Position numbers and translations under genes: made by a program. From NCBI GenBank assembly GCA_039545295.1, contig BCIK01000005.1, forward strand, positions 531,142 to 595,141: a stretch of DNA of 64,000 nucleotides, in the 5' to 3' direction. This DNA comes from Udeniomyces pyricola (taxonomy: Eukaryota; Basidiomycota; Tremellomycetes; Cystofilobasidiales; Mrakiaceae). The notes beneath the pieces were generated by a model. It saw only the letters and a list, made by a program, of their open reading frames with translations, did no database searches and was not told the origin of the DNA. Numbering within the stretch: position 1 is the stretch's first letter; each line of letters opens with the position of its first letter. Below are positions 31,888-41,425 of the stretch, in pieces.

Positions 31888-34800
31888 ATGACATCGTTCT
31901 TCCCCCGTGTCGATCCCGGCTCGCCTCCTGCGGTTCCCACAGAGTATCAAATCTACAAGTGAGTGGACGTAGCCGTCGAGCGAGCGCGATGGAAGTACGA
32001 CGACCCTCTTTGAACAGTCGCGGAATACTGACGTCTAGCTCATCATCCTGTGCCATATTGCTCTATCTTCAGTTCTTACGACCGTGAGTAAGGCGTCGTT
32101 CTCTGAGTTTGCGCCCTCCAAGAGATTCAAGAACTCGTCGTCCGCTTATGAGACGCAATGGGTTTCGCTTGCCGACGCTCGGCAGTACATGGATTGGGTT
32201 CTCTCGCTTTGCCATCGATCGGTACTCATACTTCAATCCATCTCACATTGTAGTTGACCCCAAGTTCCAGCTGTACTTCACCTATGCCTGGCTCGGTCTC
32301 CTGGCCCTCTCTATCTTTTGTCTAAGCGCCATCCCACACCTCTTACGAGCCATCCGCTCCAAACGCATCTTCCACAGCTGGTTCATCTACGAATCAATCC
32401 CATCTTATGCTCAGTTACCTTCTTCACCTGCTCGTCCGTCGTCAAAGAGTTTGCCAACGAATGCGATGGCCACACCATACGAAGCGGGACCTAGCGTCGA
32501 GCCCACATACCCTCCTCCACCCCTGTATGCCACCGACATCGAACGCCACGCCCACATCCAAAGGTTCGCCGGTCACCCGTCTCGTATGACGAGGATACGA
32601 TTGACGATGGAAGCTGCTTATGAATCCGTCGTGACGTACTCGTTCCCGCTATGGGGGCTACCTGTTTGGGCTGGAGGAACGGGATTGTTTGATTGCTGTC
32701 GGCGCAACTACCTCAGCTGGAACCTGGGCCAGACAGTCCTTGCCCTGGCTTACGCCGTCGCGGTCTGGGTGTGTGTGATCAAGGATGCCGAGCTCAAAAA
32801 GAACCCGAACCGATTTGGTCAGTATCCATTCATCATGGTCGGAACATTGTGCTATGAGCCGCGTGAACCCCTTCAAGTCTAACTGCAGTGATCTCTGCAC
32901 TGATTTGTCTTTTTGTCTCTCATACGTCCACACCTTGCGTCTGAATTGACCCGTTTCATTGATCTGATTTGGCTCGGTCAGGTTTCATTGCCTTAGCACA
33001 ATTGACTCCTCTCTTTTTACTCACCACCAAGAACAACCCGCTTTCCATCATGCTCGGGGTAAGCGTCTTTGACCTTACCTTTTCGTCTCCGCCAGAAACG
33101 TTACTCGTCAGGCTCATCCCCGTTTTTTTGGTCTGTTTGCTTGTTTGGTTTGGGCAGCTCGGGCATGAAAAGTTCAATTTTGCACATCGATGGATCGGAA
33201 GGCTCGTTTGGCTCACGGCGACTTGTCATGGGTTAGTCTCGCGATATCAACCTTTACCTTTTAGGCTCAACACATACGTTGGAGCTAGCTTGAGCCGCTA
33301 TGATTCCCGGCCTGCCATGCTGATCTAATATCGCTCCCTGTGAATGTCATATTTATTTCTGTGCTTAGAGCCTCATGGATTGATCAATTCCGACAGGCAG
33401 ATGACATCGGTTTCACTCTCTCGAACGAAAAGAGCCGTCGTGGAGTTATTGCGTATGCGTTTCTTTGCCTCGTGAGTTTGTAACCCCATCCTTGGTCTCC
33501 TCGTTTCATTGGTGTCCACGGTCGAAGTGAGTTTTGATTTTTCTTTTGCTGTCGACCTTGTGTAGATTGCTATCTCGAGCATCAAGCCGATCAGGGACCG
33601 GGCATATCGCCTGTTTTGGGCGCTTCAGTCAGTCCTGGATTTCGTCCCTGTCCCACATCGTCTGATCGTCGTTGGCGTACACGTTTCTTTGCAATTCATG
33701 GTCAACACTTGGCTCTCCAAAGACTGACCATACATTCAAATTATTTTCTTGTTTGGCTTTCGACTTTTTTAGCGTCATCTCAATGGTGGGATTCTTTGCA
33801 GGCATCGCGTACCATACGCCTTATGCTCAACCTTGGGTCCACCCTCCCGTCGCCTTGTATGGGTTCGATCTCCTGGCTCGCATCGTCAAAACGAGGTTTC
33901 AAGAAGCCACACTCGTGCCCTTGCACGGTATGACATTGGTGAGCTTCGTTTCCTCGTTCATCTCTCGAGGGCATGCTCGAACGCTCGCAAAGGATTTGAG
34001 TGAGTCTCACAAAGGTTTTTCCGCGTGGATTTTGGTTTCTTTTGTCTCGTTCTTTTCAGGTGCACATCCCACATGTGAATCGAGGGGTAAGCATTTTCTT
34101 TCCCCAGAACGTTATTCCATAATAAATCACACCCGAGCTGACTCTCGATTGTGTTGGCTACGTTTCATCCATGACAGTGGTTCCCGACGCAACATGTCTA
34201 CCTCCGTGTCTTTTTTCCCAGTCTGTCAACCTTTGAGTCTCACCCGTTCACCATCATCTCTGCTCCTCCAGCTCAAGGTCCAGCCGTTCCCACCGGCTCG
34301 CCTCACTTTGTTCCTGGCGTCGTCCTGCTCGCCGCCGTTTCAGGCGACTGGACTCGATACCTCCACTCCCTTGCCAGTTCGCCTTCTTCACCCGCCGAAA
34401 GCGATTCTCCCCCTACCTTTGAAGAAGAGTCCAGGCCCAAAGCAAGCCGATTATCAGCTGTCCAAGTCCGTGTCACCCTGGATGGGCCCTACGGCGGAAG
34501 TGGGGGTAGTGTCCAGGCGGCGATGGATGAGGTCGAGCAGGTGGTTTGTATTGCTGGCGGAAGCGGCGTAAGTTACCTCATGGGCGTGGCCCAAATTGCC
34601 CTGGCGGCATTTGACAAGGGACTAGAGCGGAACAGTCGACGAGACGCTGGAGGGGAAGGGAAGAGGCCTAGATTGAGGATCGTCCGGCTTGTATGGGTGT
34701 TGAAGGAATACGGTTCGTCCTGTGTCTTTGCTCGTTGTTCTGAGGAAGATGTTCGTTGTTCTGAGGAAGAGATAGACCGCAGAAAGACATTGTGCAGAAC

Positions 34801-35224
34801 AATCTTTCCGGAAGCCTACAGTCTTGATTTGGCGACTGACTTTCTCTTGACCTTGCTCCATCCTACGACAGAAACGTTCCTGTCTCTTCTGCCTTTCCTT
34901 GCCCCATACCTTTCCCCTTCCATGACGCTCTCCATCTACGTCACTTCTTTCCTCCAACCTCCTCCTCAAACCAATCCTAACCTTGCCACCCTCTCCACAT
35001 CGGGCCCTTTCCCTCACATCACCGTCCATCATCTTCGCCCGACGTTCCCAACGTTGATCCGCGCTATTCTGGAAGAGGACGATCCTCGATCGGGTGTCGA
35101 GGTGATGGCGTGCGGACCGCAGGGACTCGTCGCAGAGGTGACGAATACTGTTGGTGCGATGAGTGTACAGGATAGGGTGAGAAGAGGCGGTGTCAAGGTC
35201 AGAGGAGAAGGATTTAGCTTGTGA
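31888..35224 (+). CDS. FRE: FRE-type ferric/cupric metalloreductase
   Basis: Plasma-membrane flavocytochrome that reduces Cu(II)/Fe(III) outside the cell with electrons from NADPH. The ATG at 31888 opens MTSFFPRVDPGSPP. The N-terminal exons include a probable 15-nt exon at 32073-32087. The heme pairs are HRWIGRLVWLTATCH and HVISMVGFFAGIAYH, both H-x13-H; the second is made by splicing from 33627 to 33773. The FAD site is WFPTQHVYLRVFF then FESHPFTI. The NAD(P) sites are TLDGPYGGSGGS and IAGGSGVSYLMG, with VEVMACGPQGLV near the C-terminus. The stop is at 35224. A 21-nt tandem duplication near 34732-34773 gives CSEEDVR/CSEEEID in the cytosolic domain. Its location beside CTR and BIM1-like suggests a copper rather than an iron role. 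Confidence 0.88.
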
Positions 35225-36640
35225 GGGATGGTCGAAGGATCGGCAGGAACAAGGTTGGAGCGAGAAGTAGCTGCTGCTGATCGACAAGTCCGGAGCTGCG
35301 GGGGAGAGAGCACGTATTGATCGATGCAATGTATTCCTGAGTAGGACATCATTCTGAATTCAGTGCTGAGCATCGAATATTCGAACAAAAGGAGCCGCTG
35401 GTCGACGCTTGAGTTTGGTTCGTACGTGTGTCCATAGGTCGACCCAGGTTTGCAGATCAAAGGTACAAAAGAGCAAGATTGGTCACAAAGTTTACAATCA
35501 CCCTCAATGTCTGTAGGAAAGCTTGATGTGCTGATCCGAATATTTGGAAAGCTCGGTATGTACCATATATCACATACTTCCATCTGTGTAGAAGTTTGAA
35601 CGTCATCGAGCGCCGAGGGCAGAATGATTACAATTCGATCCCAGTGACGCAGACCATGAACCATTGGTGACGTGGTAGAGAAGGCGGACTGGGTGGGACG
35701 TGGCGCAATTCATGAATGGCTGCGGACTGTGAAGGAGAGGACGTACGCCCAAGCTTGGTCCAAGCCGCTTGAATTGATGATTGGTTGTGCCAAAGGCCAA
35801 GGATAAAATTGATGATATGAACACGAGTAGATTGATGAGCGATTTGGGATGAGGAGGTGGATGGTGTTAATGATGAAGATGATGATGTTTATAATGTTTG
35901 CGTGAGTGAAAAAGGGTTGAATTCGGATGGTTCCGGTCTCTTGTTGAGAAGCCGAGTTGTTCTAAAAAGAGGCGGCGGTTCCGACAGGTGTCGAGCCGAT
36001 CGAAAATCGAGGCAATCCGATAAGTTGATCGATCAATATCGATCTTGAGCCAGATGAATCCTCGGTGATCGAAACAAAGAGGGGCCTCCCTCGTATCTCG
36101 TCCTCCTCTCATGCACTCTCAGTTTCTTTGGTTTCTCACCCAGCCAGCCAGCCAGCCTAGCCTGTCTTGCCCCCTTCCTTGCCCCTTCCCCTTCCAGCCG
36201 CCCGTCGACCGTCCCCCTTCCCCCTCTTCTCCAGCTTGTCCCGCTTCCAACAACCTCGCTCGACCCCATCTCCTCAATCCTACGCGACAGCATACACTCT
36301 CAACCCAACGATCCCATCCAGAGACAACCCTCGTCACATCGTCAGTCCCGTTCCCCCCGAGTTCTGACAACGAAACCAAGGCCGCATATAGCTAGCGGCT
36401 CCTTGCCCGCCTCTGGCCTTCTTTCCCATCGTTTCTTTCCCGCTTATATCCTCTCGCGTCCTAGTGAATCTCGTACCTACCGTTGAATATTGAACTCTCT
36501 GCGTCCAGCTACTGAACTGGCACGCACATCTCTGCCTTGCTACCCCTTCTCCGGTTCCCGCTTCCCTCACTACCACAGCCTTGTCGCTTCGAGACGCAGT
36601 CCAGGACCAAACAAGCCTCTTCACCTCTCCCCTCACCCTG
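35225..36640. other. intergenic region upstream of the Ser-rich gene
   Basis: 1.4 kb without a convincing gene. A GAT/ATG-rich patch lies at 35850-35900; the last 500 nt are strongly pyrimidine-rich with CAGC repeats near 36140, typical of a long 5' leader. In-frame non-ATG sequence continues upstream of 36641, so a slightly longer product cannot be excluded. Confidence 0.4.
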
Positions 36641-39600
36641 ATGTCGGAACAACATACCGTCCTGCCGTCGCCTGCCTTGACCTCACGCTTTCACGAAGAC
36701 CTTTCGGAAGAGTCTCTATCTGGATCGCTCCTTGACGACTTGCTGAGCGAGCGTTCAAGTCCTACTGACCTCACGGGCGACAACACATCCCTTACCACGA
36801 CCACCTCGCCTTCATCCTCTTCGCCGTCGTCTGTTGCCTACAAACCTCTGCCGTCACTCCTTCTCCCTGCTCCCTTACCTACATCTTCAGTAAAACCGTC
36901 ATCTTCATCGTCTCATCACATATCCAGCAAACATTCTTTACCGAAACTCGTGCTGCCGACATCCCCTGCGGCTTCGCCTAAACTCGGTTGGGCTGGCTTT
37001 CTTAAGCGAGGAGGAACGGGCTCTCACGCTTCCTCTCCCAGCAACAGTCATACAAGTCCCGGTAGCCAATTCTCATTAGGATCGCCCGTAGGAGGAGGCA
37101 AAGGAGACGGAGGGAAGCGGAGGATTAGTCTGGGGAGCAGCCACATGGGAGGGAGTTGTGGCAGTCGCTCGGACCCGGTCGGAGCGAAGGTCAACGGAGG
37201 TCACGATCAGGCGACCTTTCCCCCTGCTGTATGCGCATCAACCACGCCCTACAGCTCCGGCTCGAGTATATCCCCATCCTCCAAGCCGACTCGACCGCCC
37301 ATGTCAGTTCGGTCTTCAACCTGGACGGGCGAGGGATCCTCGTCCTCGTCTACAAGCATTCGTAACGCCGGCAGTCGCGTGCCTCCATCCTCCGACTTCT
37401 CGTTGAACACAGCCAACACCAACACGACCGTACCTTCCTCGGCTACCATGAACCACGCTCGCTCTATCCGTTTCGACCCCGCTTCCCAGCGAGCTGCCTC
37501 CAGCTCACCTTCGGCACCTACCCGCCCTTCATCGGCACGCCCGGCAGTGGGTCAGCTTCCTTCTTTGGTCCTCTTCCCTCCTTCTTCGACCGTCCCATCT
37601 TCGCTCTCTTCGGCACCGACAACGAACGTTGCTCCTTCGTCCTCCAAGGTTGGTGGCCGGTTTGGCCTCTTTCGACGCGCCTCGCTCTCGCCTAGAATCG
37701 AGAAACAGCCTCGTGGCTCGAGCTCGTCCTTTTTTGCTTCGCTTGGATCGGCCTCGTCAGTCTCGTCGTCAGTTCTCGCCGAAACGTCCACTAAGGACGA
37801 TCGTAAGGTCAATTCCAAGCGTCAGAGAGCGTCCATGTCATCTGCCTCGCCCGGGCCTTCGTTACACCACCACGCCCGCTCGGCAACCAGCAGTCCCATT
37901 TTGCCCGCTCACCCGACCTCGCCCGCCTTGTCTGCTGCATCGTTCTCCCCGCTTCAATCGCCCAAGTTTTCATTCCTGTCCCGGCCAGGATCGCCCCTCT
38001 CTGGACGGTTCGACCGCAAGCACAACCCTCCCGCCAACTCATCGGCCATCGTCATCGGTGGTCCTCCCCCTTCCTCGACGAAAGCGCCGCGTAAATCTTC
38101 ATGCGGATCGTACTCTTCATTCCAGCAGCACATGTCGGATCCCGCTCCGCATCACCATCGAGTCACCGAAGATGATGACGATGGAGATGAAGGCGATGAC
38201 GATGGTTCTTCTCGTCGGCGAGGTCACCCAGATGACGACCAATCTCCTTATCACCCCCACCACACCTACTTTTCCGTCCGACCTGCGGCGACAACGACCA
38301 TCTCTCCGTCGAACCATTCAACCAACACCTCCCGTTCTCTCTCCAACCCCCTCTCGCAGTGTTCGAACCAGCGATCGTCGTTCGCTCCATCGTCTCCAGC
38401 GTCGTCCGAAGAAGACTTTCCCCTGCGAGGCCAACCTTCCTTCCCACCCCTCGCACCGGAACTCTTCCCACCGAGCTTCGCCGAAGAGATCGTCGAACCC
38501 TCCACGTCGTTTTCCCTCCCGCCCGAGCTCGAGATTGTCAAGGCGAAAGGAAACGGGTGGAAGGATAAGGACAAAAAACGAGATTCGTCTCCGTTTGGAG
38601 AGAGAAGGACGTCTCTTTCGGCATTTTCGTCCTCGTCCAACGTAGCCGCGACCGTTGGCGGTGGTAGTGGTGGTAGGAGACGAGGGTCGAGTGATCGCCC
38701 CATTTCACCATCGTCGCCTCGGACGAAGTTTTGGTGGAAACCATCGTCCTCGAGATCGTCATCACCATCGAGAAGGAAGGAAGGAGGCGTAGGAACTGGC
38801 GTTGATGGTGGTAGGCACTCCGATGGACCTTTGGGGGAAGCAGCAGGTAGAGAATCATGCCCTGACACTCCAATCAGCATCGGACAACCGAGACCTCGGT
38901 CGCGTTTGACTTTGCTCTTGGGCTCCTCGGCTCCTTCTCCGTCGGTTCTGAGTGGTCATGATGGAGGTTTACTGGACGCGGTAGAGCGAGGGACTGGTCG
39001 AGTTGATGGCGGAGACCAAGGAACGCCCAACAGCTCGGTGGACGCCAAGGTTACCTCTACCCCTGCTCCGGTCACTCGCGAACCTGTCACCCAGCGGGGC
39101 TTCGTTGTCACCTCTCGTCCCTCTATAGAAGCCTCCCGCCGATCTTCTGTCACGACCACCACGACGGTCGCCCCCGGCCATCCTGCACAAGACGACTACG
39201 TCGTTACCAATCCCGTTCCTTCCTCGCTCGCTCGATCCTCCTCCTTGCTTTCCTCTTCCCGTCCTGCCTCGATCCATGTATCGCCTTCCCCTAAGCCCTC
39301 GTCTACTCCATTATCTCCTGCACCTGCACCACCTCTTCGACCCCGTTTGACCCTCACATCTTTGGCTTCCTATACTTCCTCGTCGTTTTCGTCCTCGACA
39401 GATACGACGATGCATGGTGATGGCGTTCGACGACCACTGGGTCGGGCAGATACTTGGATCCCTCCGAGTCGACCAGCTCCTCCTCCACCTCCATCGCTCG
39501 CTGCCGTCAAAACCACTATGGAAGACGAGATGACTTCCGGTTCGTCTTCGGCTGCCAATCACCCGACGTTTTGCATCACCCCTCATTCGCCTTCATCCAG

Positions 39601-40033
39601 CGGCAGCGTCAGCAGTCCTCATCTTGCAGCCGAACTCTCTCCGACCCTCACGTTTTCTTCGTCGTCGTCTCTCGAAGATGAGGATCGAAATGGCCATGGT
39701 GGTAGGAGTGGAGCTGGAGGAGAAGGAAGTGGTGAGATGATGCCAACGCCGGCGGAGAGTACGGCGGACGAAGCGTTGGTTCGGTTCGTCGTGGGACAAA
39801 GAGGAGGAGGGGAAGAGGGAAACAGAAGGGGAGGAGGAGAAGGACAAGAGGAAGATGCTGACGTCGAGAGTGAGCGGGACGATCAGGCAGGAGCTCAGGT
39901 TGGGATGATGAGTAGAGGAGGATCAGGGCATCGGGTTGGAGACTTGCTGTTGGCTTCGGAAGAAGTTGAGGCTAATCGAGGGGTGGGAAGCTTGATAGAG
40001 GGGAAGAGGAGCTTGATCGCTGCAAGGACTTGA
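36641..40033 (+). CDS. Large intronless Ser/Pro-rich disordered protein, unrecognised
   Basis: 1,130 codons in one exon from the ATG at 36641 (MSEQHTVLPSPALTSRF) to TGA at 40031-40033. Ser dominates throughout, with Pro, Thr and Gly. No signal peptide, transmembrane segment or recognised domain. Short hydrophobic/basic islands recur in the disorder: KLGWAGFLKRGG, GGRFGLFRRASLSPRIEKQ, TKFWWKPSSSRS and PRPRSRLTLLLGSSAP; RPRLTLTSLASYTSS is similar to the last. A central acidic patch (TEDDDDGDEGDDDGSS) and an acidic/Gly C-terminal third follow. The many S/T-P sites suggest a phosphorylated scaffold or regulator, which is inference. It is the only long intronless gene in an intron-rich window. Confidence 0.7.
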   Translation: MSEQHTVLPSPALTSRFHEDLSEESLSGSLLDDLLSERSSPTDLTGDNTSLTTTTSPSSSSPSSVAYKPLPSLLLPAPLPTSSVKPSSSSSHHISSKHSLPKLVLPTSPAASPKLGWAGFLKRGGTGSHASSPSNSHTSPGSQFSLGSPVGGGKGDGGKRRISLGSSHMGGSCGSRSDPVGAKVNGGHDQATFPPAVCASTTPYSSGSSISPSSKPTRPPMSVRSSTWTGEGSSSSSTSIRNAGSRVPPSSDFSLNTANTNTTVPSSATMNHARSIRFDPASQRAASSSPSAPTRPSSARPAVGQLPSLVLFPPSSTVPSSLSSAPTTNVAPSSSKVGGRFGLFRRASLSPRIEKQPRGSSSSFFASLGSASSVSSSVLAETSTKDDRKVNSKRQRASMSSASPGPSLHHHARSATSSPILPAHPTSPALSAASFSPLQSPKFSFLSRPGSPLSGRFDRKHNPPANSSAIVIGGPPPSSTKAPRKSSCGSYSSFQQHMSDPAPHHHRVTEDDDDGDEGDDDGSSRRRGHPDDDQSPYHPHHTYFSVRPAATTTISPSNHSTNTSRSLSNPLSQCSNQRSSFAPSSPASSEEDFPLRGQPSFPPLAPELFPPSFAEEIVEPSTSFSLPPELEIVKAKGNGWKDKDKKRDSSPFGERRTSLSAFSSSSNVAATVGGGSGGRRRGSSDRPISPSSPRTKFWWKPSSSRSSSPSRRKEGGVGTGVDGGRHSDGPLGEAAGRESCPDTPISIGQPRPRSRLTLLLGSSAPSPSVLSGHDGGLLDAVERGTGRVDGGDQGTPNSSVDAKVTSTPAPVTREPVTQRGFVVTSRPSIEASRRSSVTTTTTVAPGHPAQDDYVVTNPVPSSLARSSSLLSSSRPASIHVSPSPKPSSTPLSPAPAPPLRPRLTLTSLASYTSSSFSSSTDTTMHGDGVRRPLGRADTWIPPSRPAPPPPPSLAAVKTTMEDEMTSGSSSAANHPTFCITPHSPSSSGSVSSPHLAAELSPTLTFSSSSSLEDEDRNGHGGRSGAGGEGSGEMMPTPAESTADEALVRFVVGQRGGGEEGNRRGGGEGQEEDADVESERDDQAGAQVGMMSRGGSGHRVGDLLLASEEVEANRGVGSLIEGKRSLIAART

Positions 40034-41425
40034 TCTTGGACTTTCTAGTTGTAGTCGTACCTGTTTTTCTTTCTTTCTATATATACGGACGAGTGTTATT
40101 ATTTTCTCCGTCATCTTGTACTTTTCTTTCTCTCTGTCACCACAACCCACCTTGGCCGGGTTTACTTGTGTTTTTTCTTTTTCTTTTCTAAAGCCTTATC
40201 TTCTGTTTCCAGGCTCTTTCTTTCGTTCCCCCCCCCCCCCGGACGCTTGAATATACGATTTGATCTTTCTCGCTTCTTCTTTTTTGTTCTCTTTTTTTTT
40301 TTTTGGCTTCCTCTCGTTGATTCTTTCTTCCATCAGGCTGTCTTTCTTGTCTTGTTTCTTCCTTTCTTCCTCTGCAACAGACCGCTCGCATCTTCCATCT
40401 TTCTCCCACACACACACACACACACTCTCTCTCTCAATCCGCTCGGTTCATCAAACCAACCCCATTTCTCTGCACTAGTCGTCGTCCTCTTACAAACTTT
40501 CTAGCACAGTTTTCTCTTGGTTCTCTCGGTACTCCTATCCCCCCGTGCCCTGCCACTTCTTTCTTTCCCTTCTTCCCCTTCTTCTCCTCCGCCTCCTTCT
40601 TCTTTCTCCTCCCCTCTTATGTCATCCCACGTGATGTCCTACATTTCACGAACCAGGTTTTTTAGTCGATTCCTTACAAACCCTAGCGCGCGCCCCGGTC
40701 GGCCGGCAGGTCCCCCCACCCATATATATACTATACTTCGCCTATGGATTGCTTTCGCCAAGATGATTTTTTTTTTTTTTTCATCGTGATGCAATTCGAA
40801 AAAAAAAAAAAAACCACCCCTTATACGCATGCAGCACGGTGCGCATATTGTCTTGCCGCTTGACTCATCGGGTCCGCGACTCCAAAAAAGGCAAAACCCC
40901 CGTTGTATACATATTTATATGTATACGCCTGGATTCAATGCCAAGGTAAAAACCGCACCGGACGGAACCCCATATCTATAACCCCATCGTTAGCACTCCG
41001 GGGAAGTCCATCCGTTCGATATATTCTTAGGGCAATCTTCTCCAACATCTATGTTGGTTTCAAAGAAGAAAAAGCAGAGTGGATTCAAGTAGTAGAGGTC
41101 ATTTTATTTTATGTTGATAAATTTATTGGGAAGCCGCCGCATCTAGAGCTTGGACGGCTCGCTGGATGGATGTGAGAGAGGGCCAGACGTGAGGAGGATT
41201 TGAGGGATCGGAATGAAGAGGAGGAGGAGAAGCAGGGGAGAGAAGGGGGAAGGGGAGGGGGGGGGTGTTAAGTCAGTCATGAGGAAGCGAACAGGAGAAA
41301 TCGATCTCCTGTGGCTAAAAGGTCTAGACTGAGAAGGGAAGAGAAATCCGACATGTCGAATATCCAAGTCGGGGTTTTTTTTTTTTTTTTTTGGATGATG
41401 TGAGATGGGTTAAATAGGCGGGATT
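40034..41425. other. convergent intergenic region, Ser-rich gene / GCG1
   Basis: 1.4 kb of T-rich 3' flank: a C run at 40231-40240, CA repeats near 40408-40424, a T run then an A run near 40768-40815, and a T run at 41375-41392. No gene recognised. Confidence 0.45.

Noticed and set aside
33628..33772. Open hydrophobic frame containing VGVHVSLQFMVNTW in the FRE gene, first read as part of the second heme helix
   Set aside because: Splicing 33627 to 33773 gives HVISMVGFFAGIAYH with perfect H-x13-H spacing; the open stretch is therefore intron.
34685..34840. Possible extra intron in FRE between LVWVLKEY and the helix LDLATDFLL
   Set aside because: No donor-acceptor pair keeps the reading frame, whereas the sequence is open throughout.
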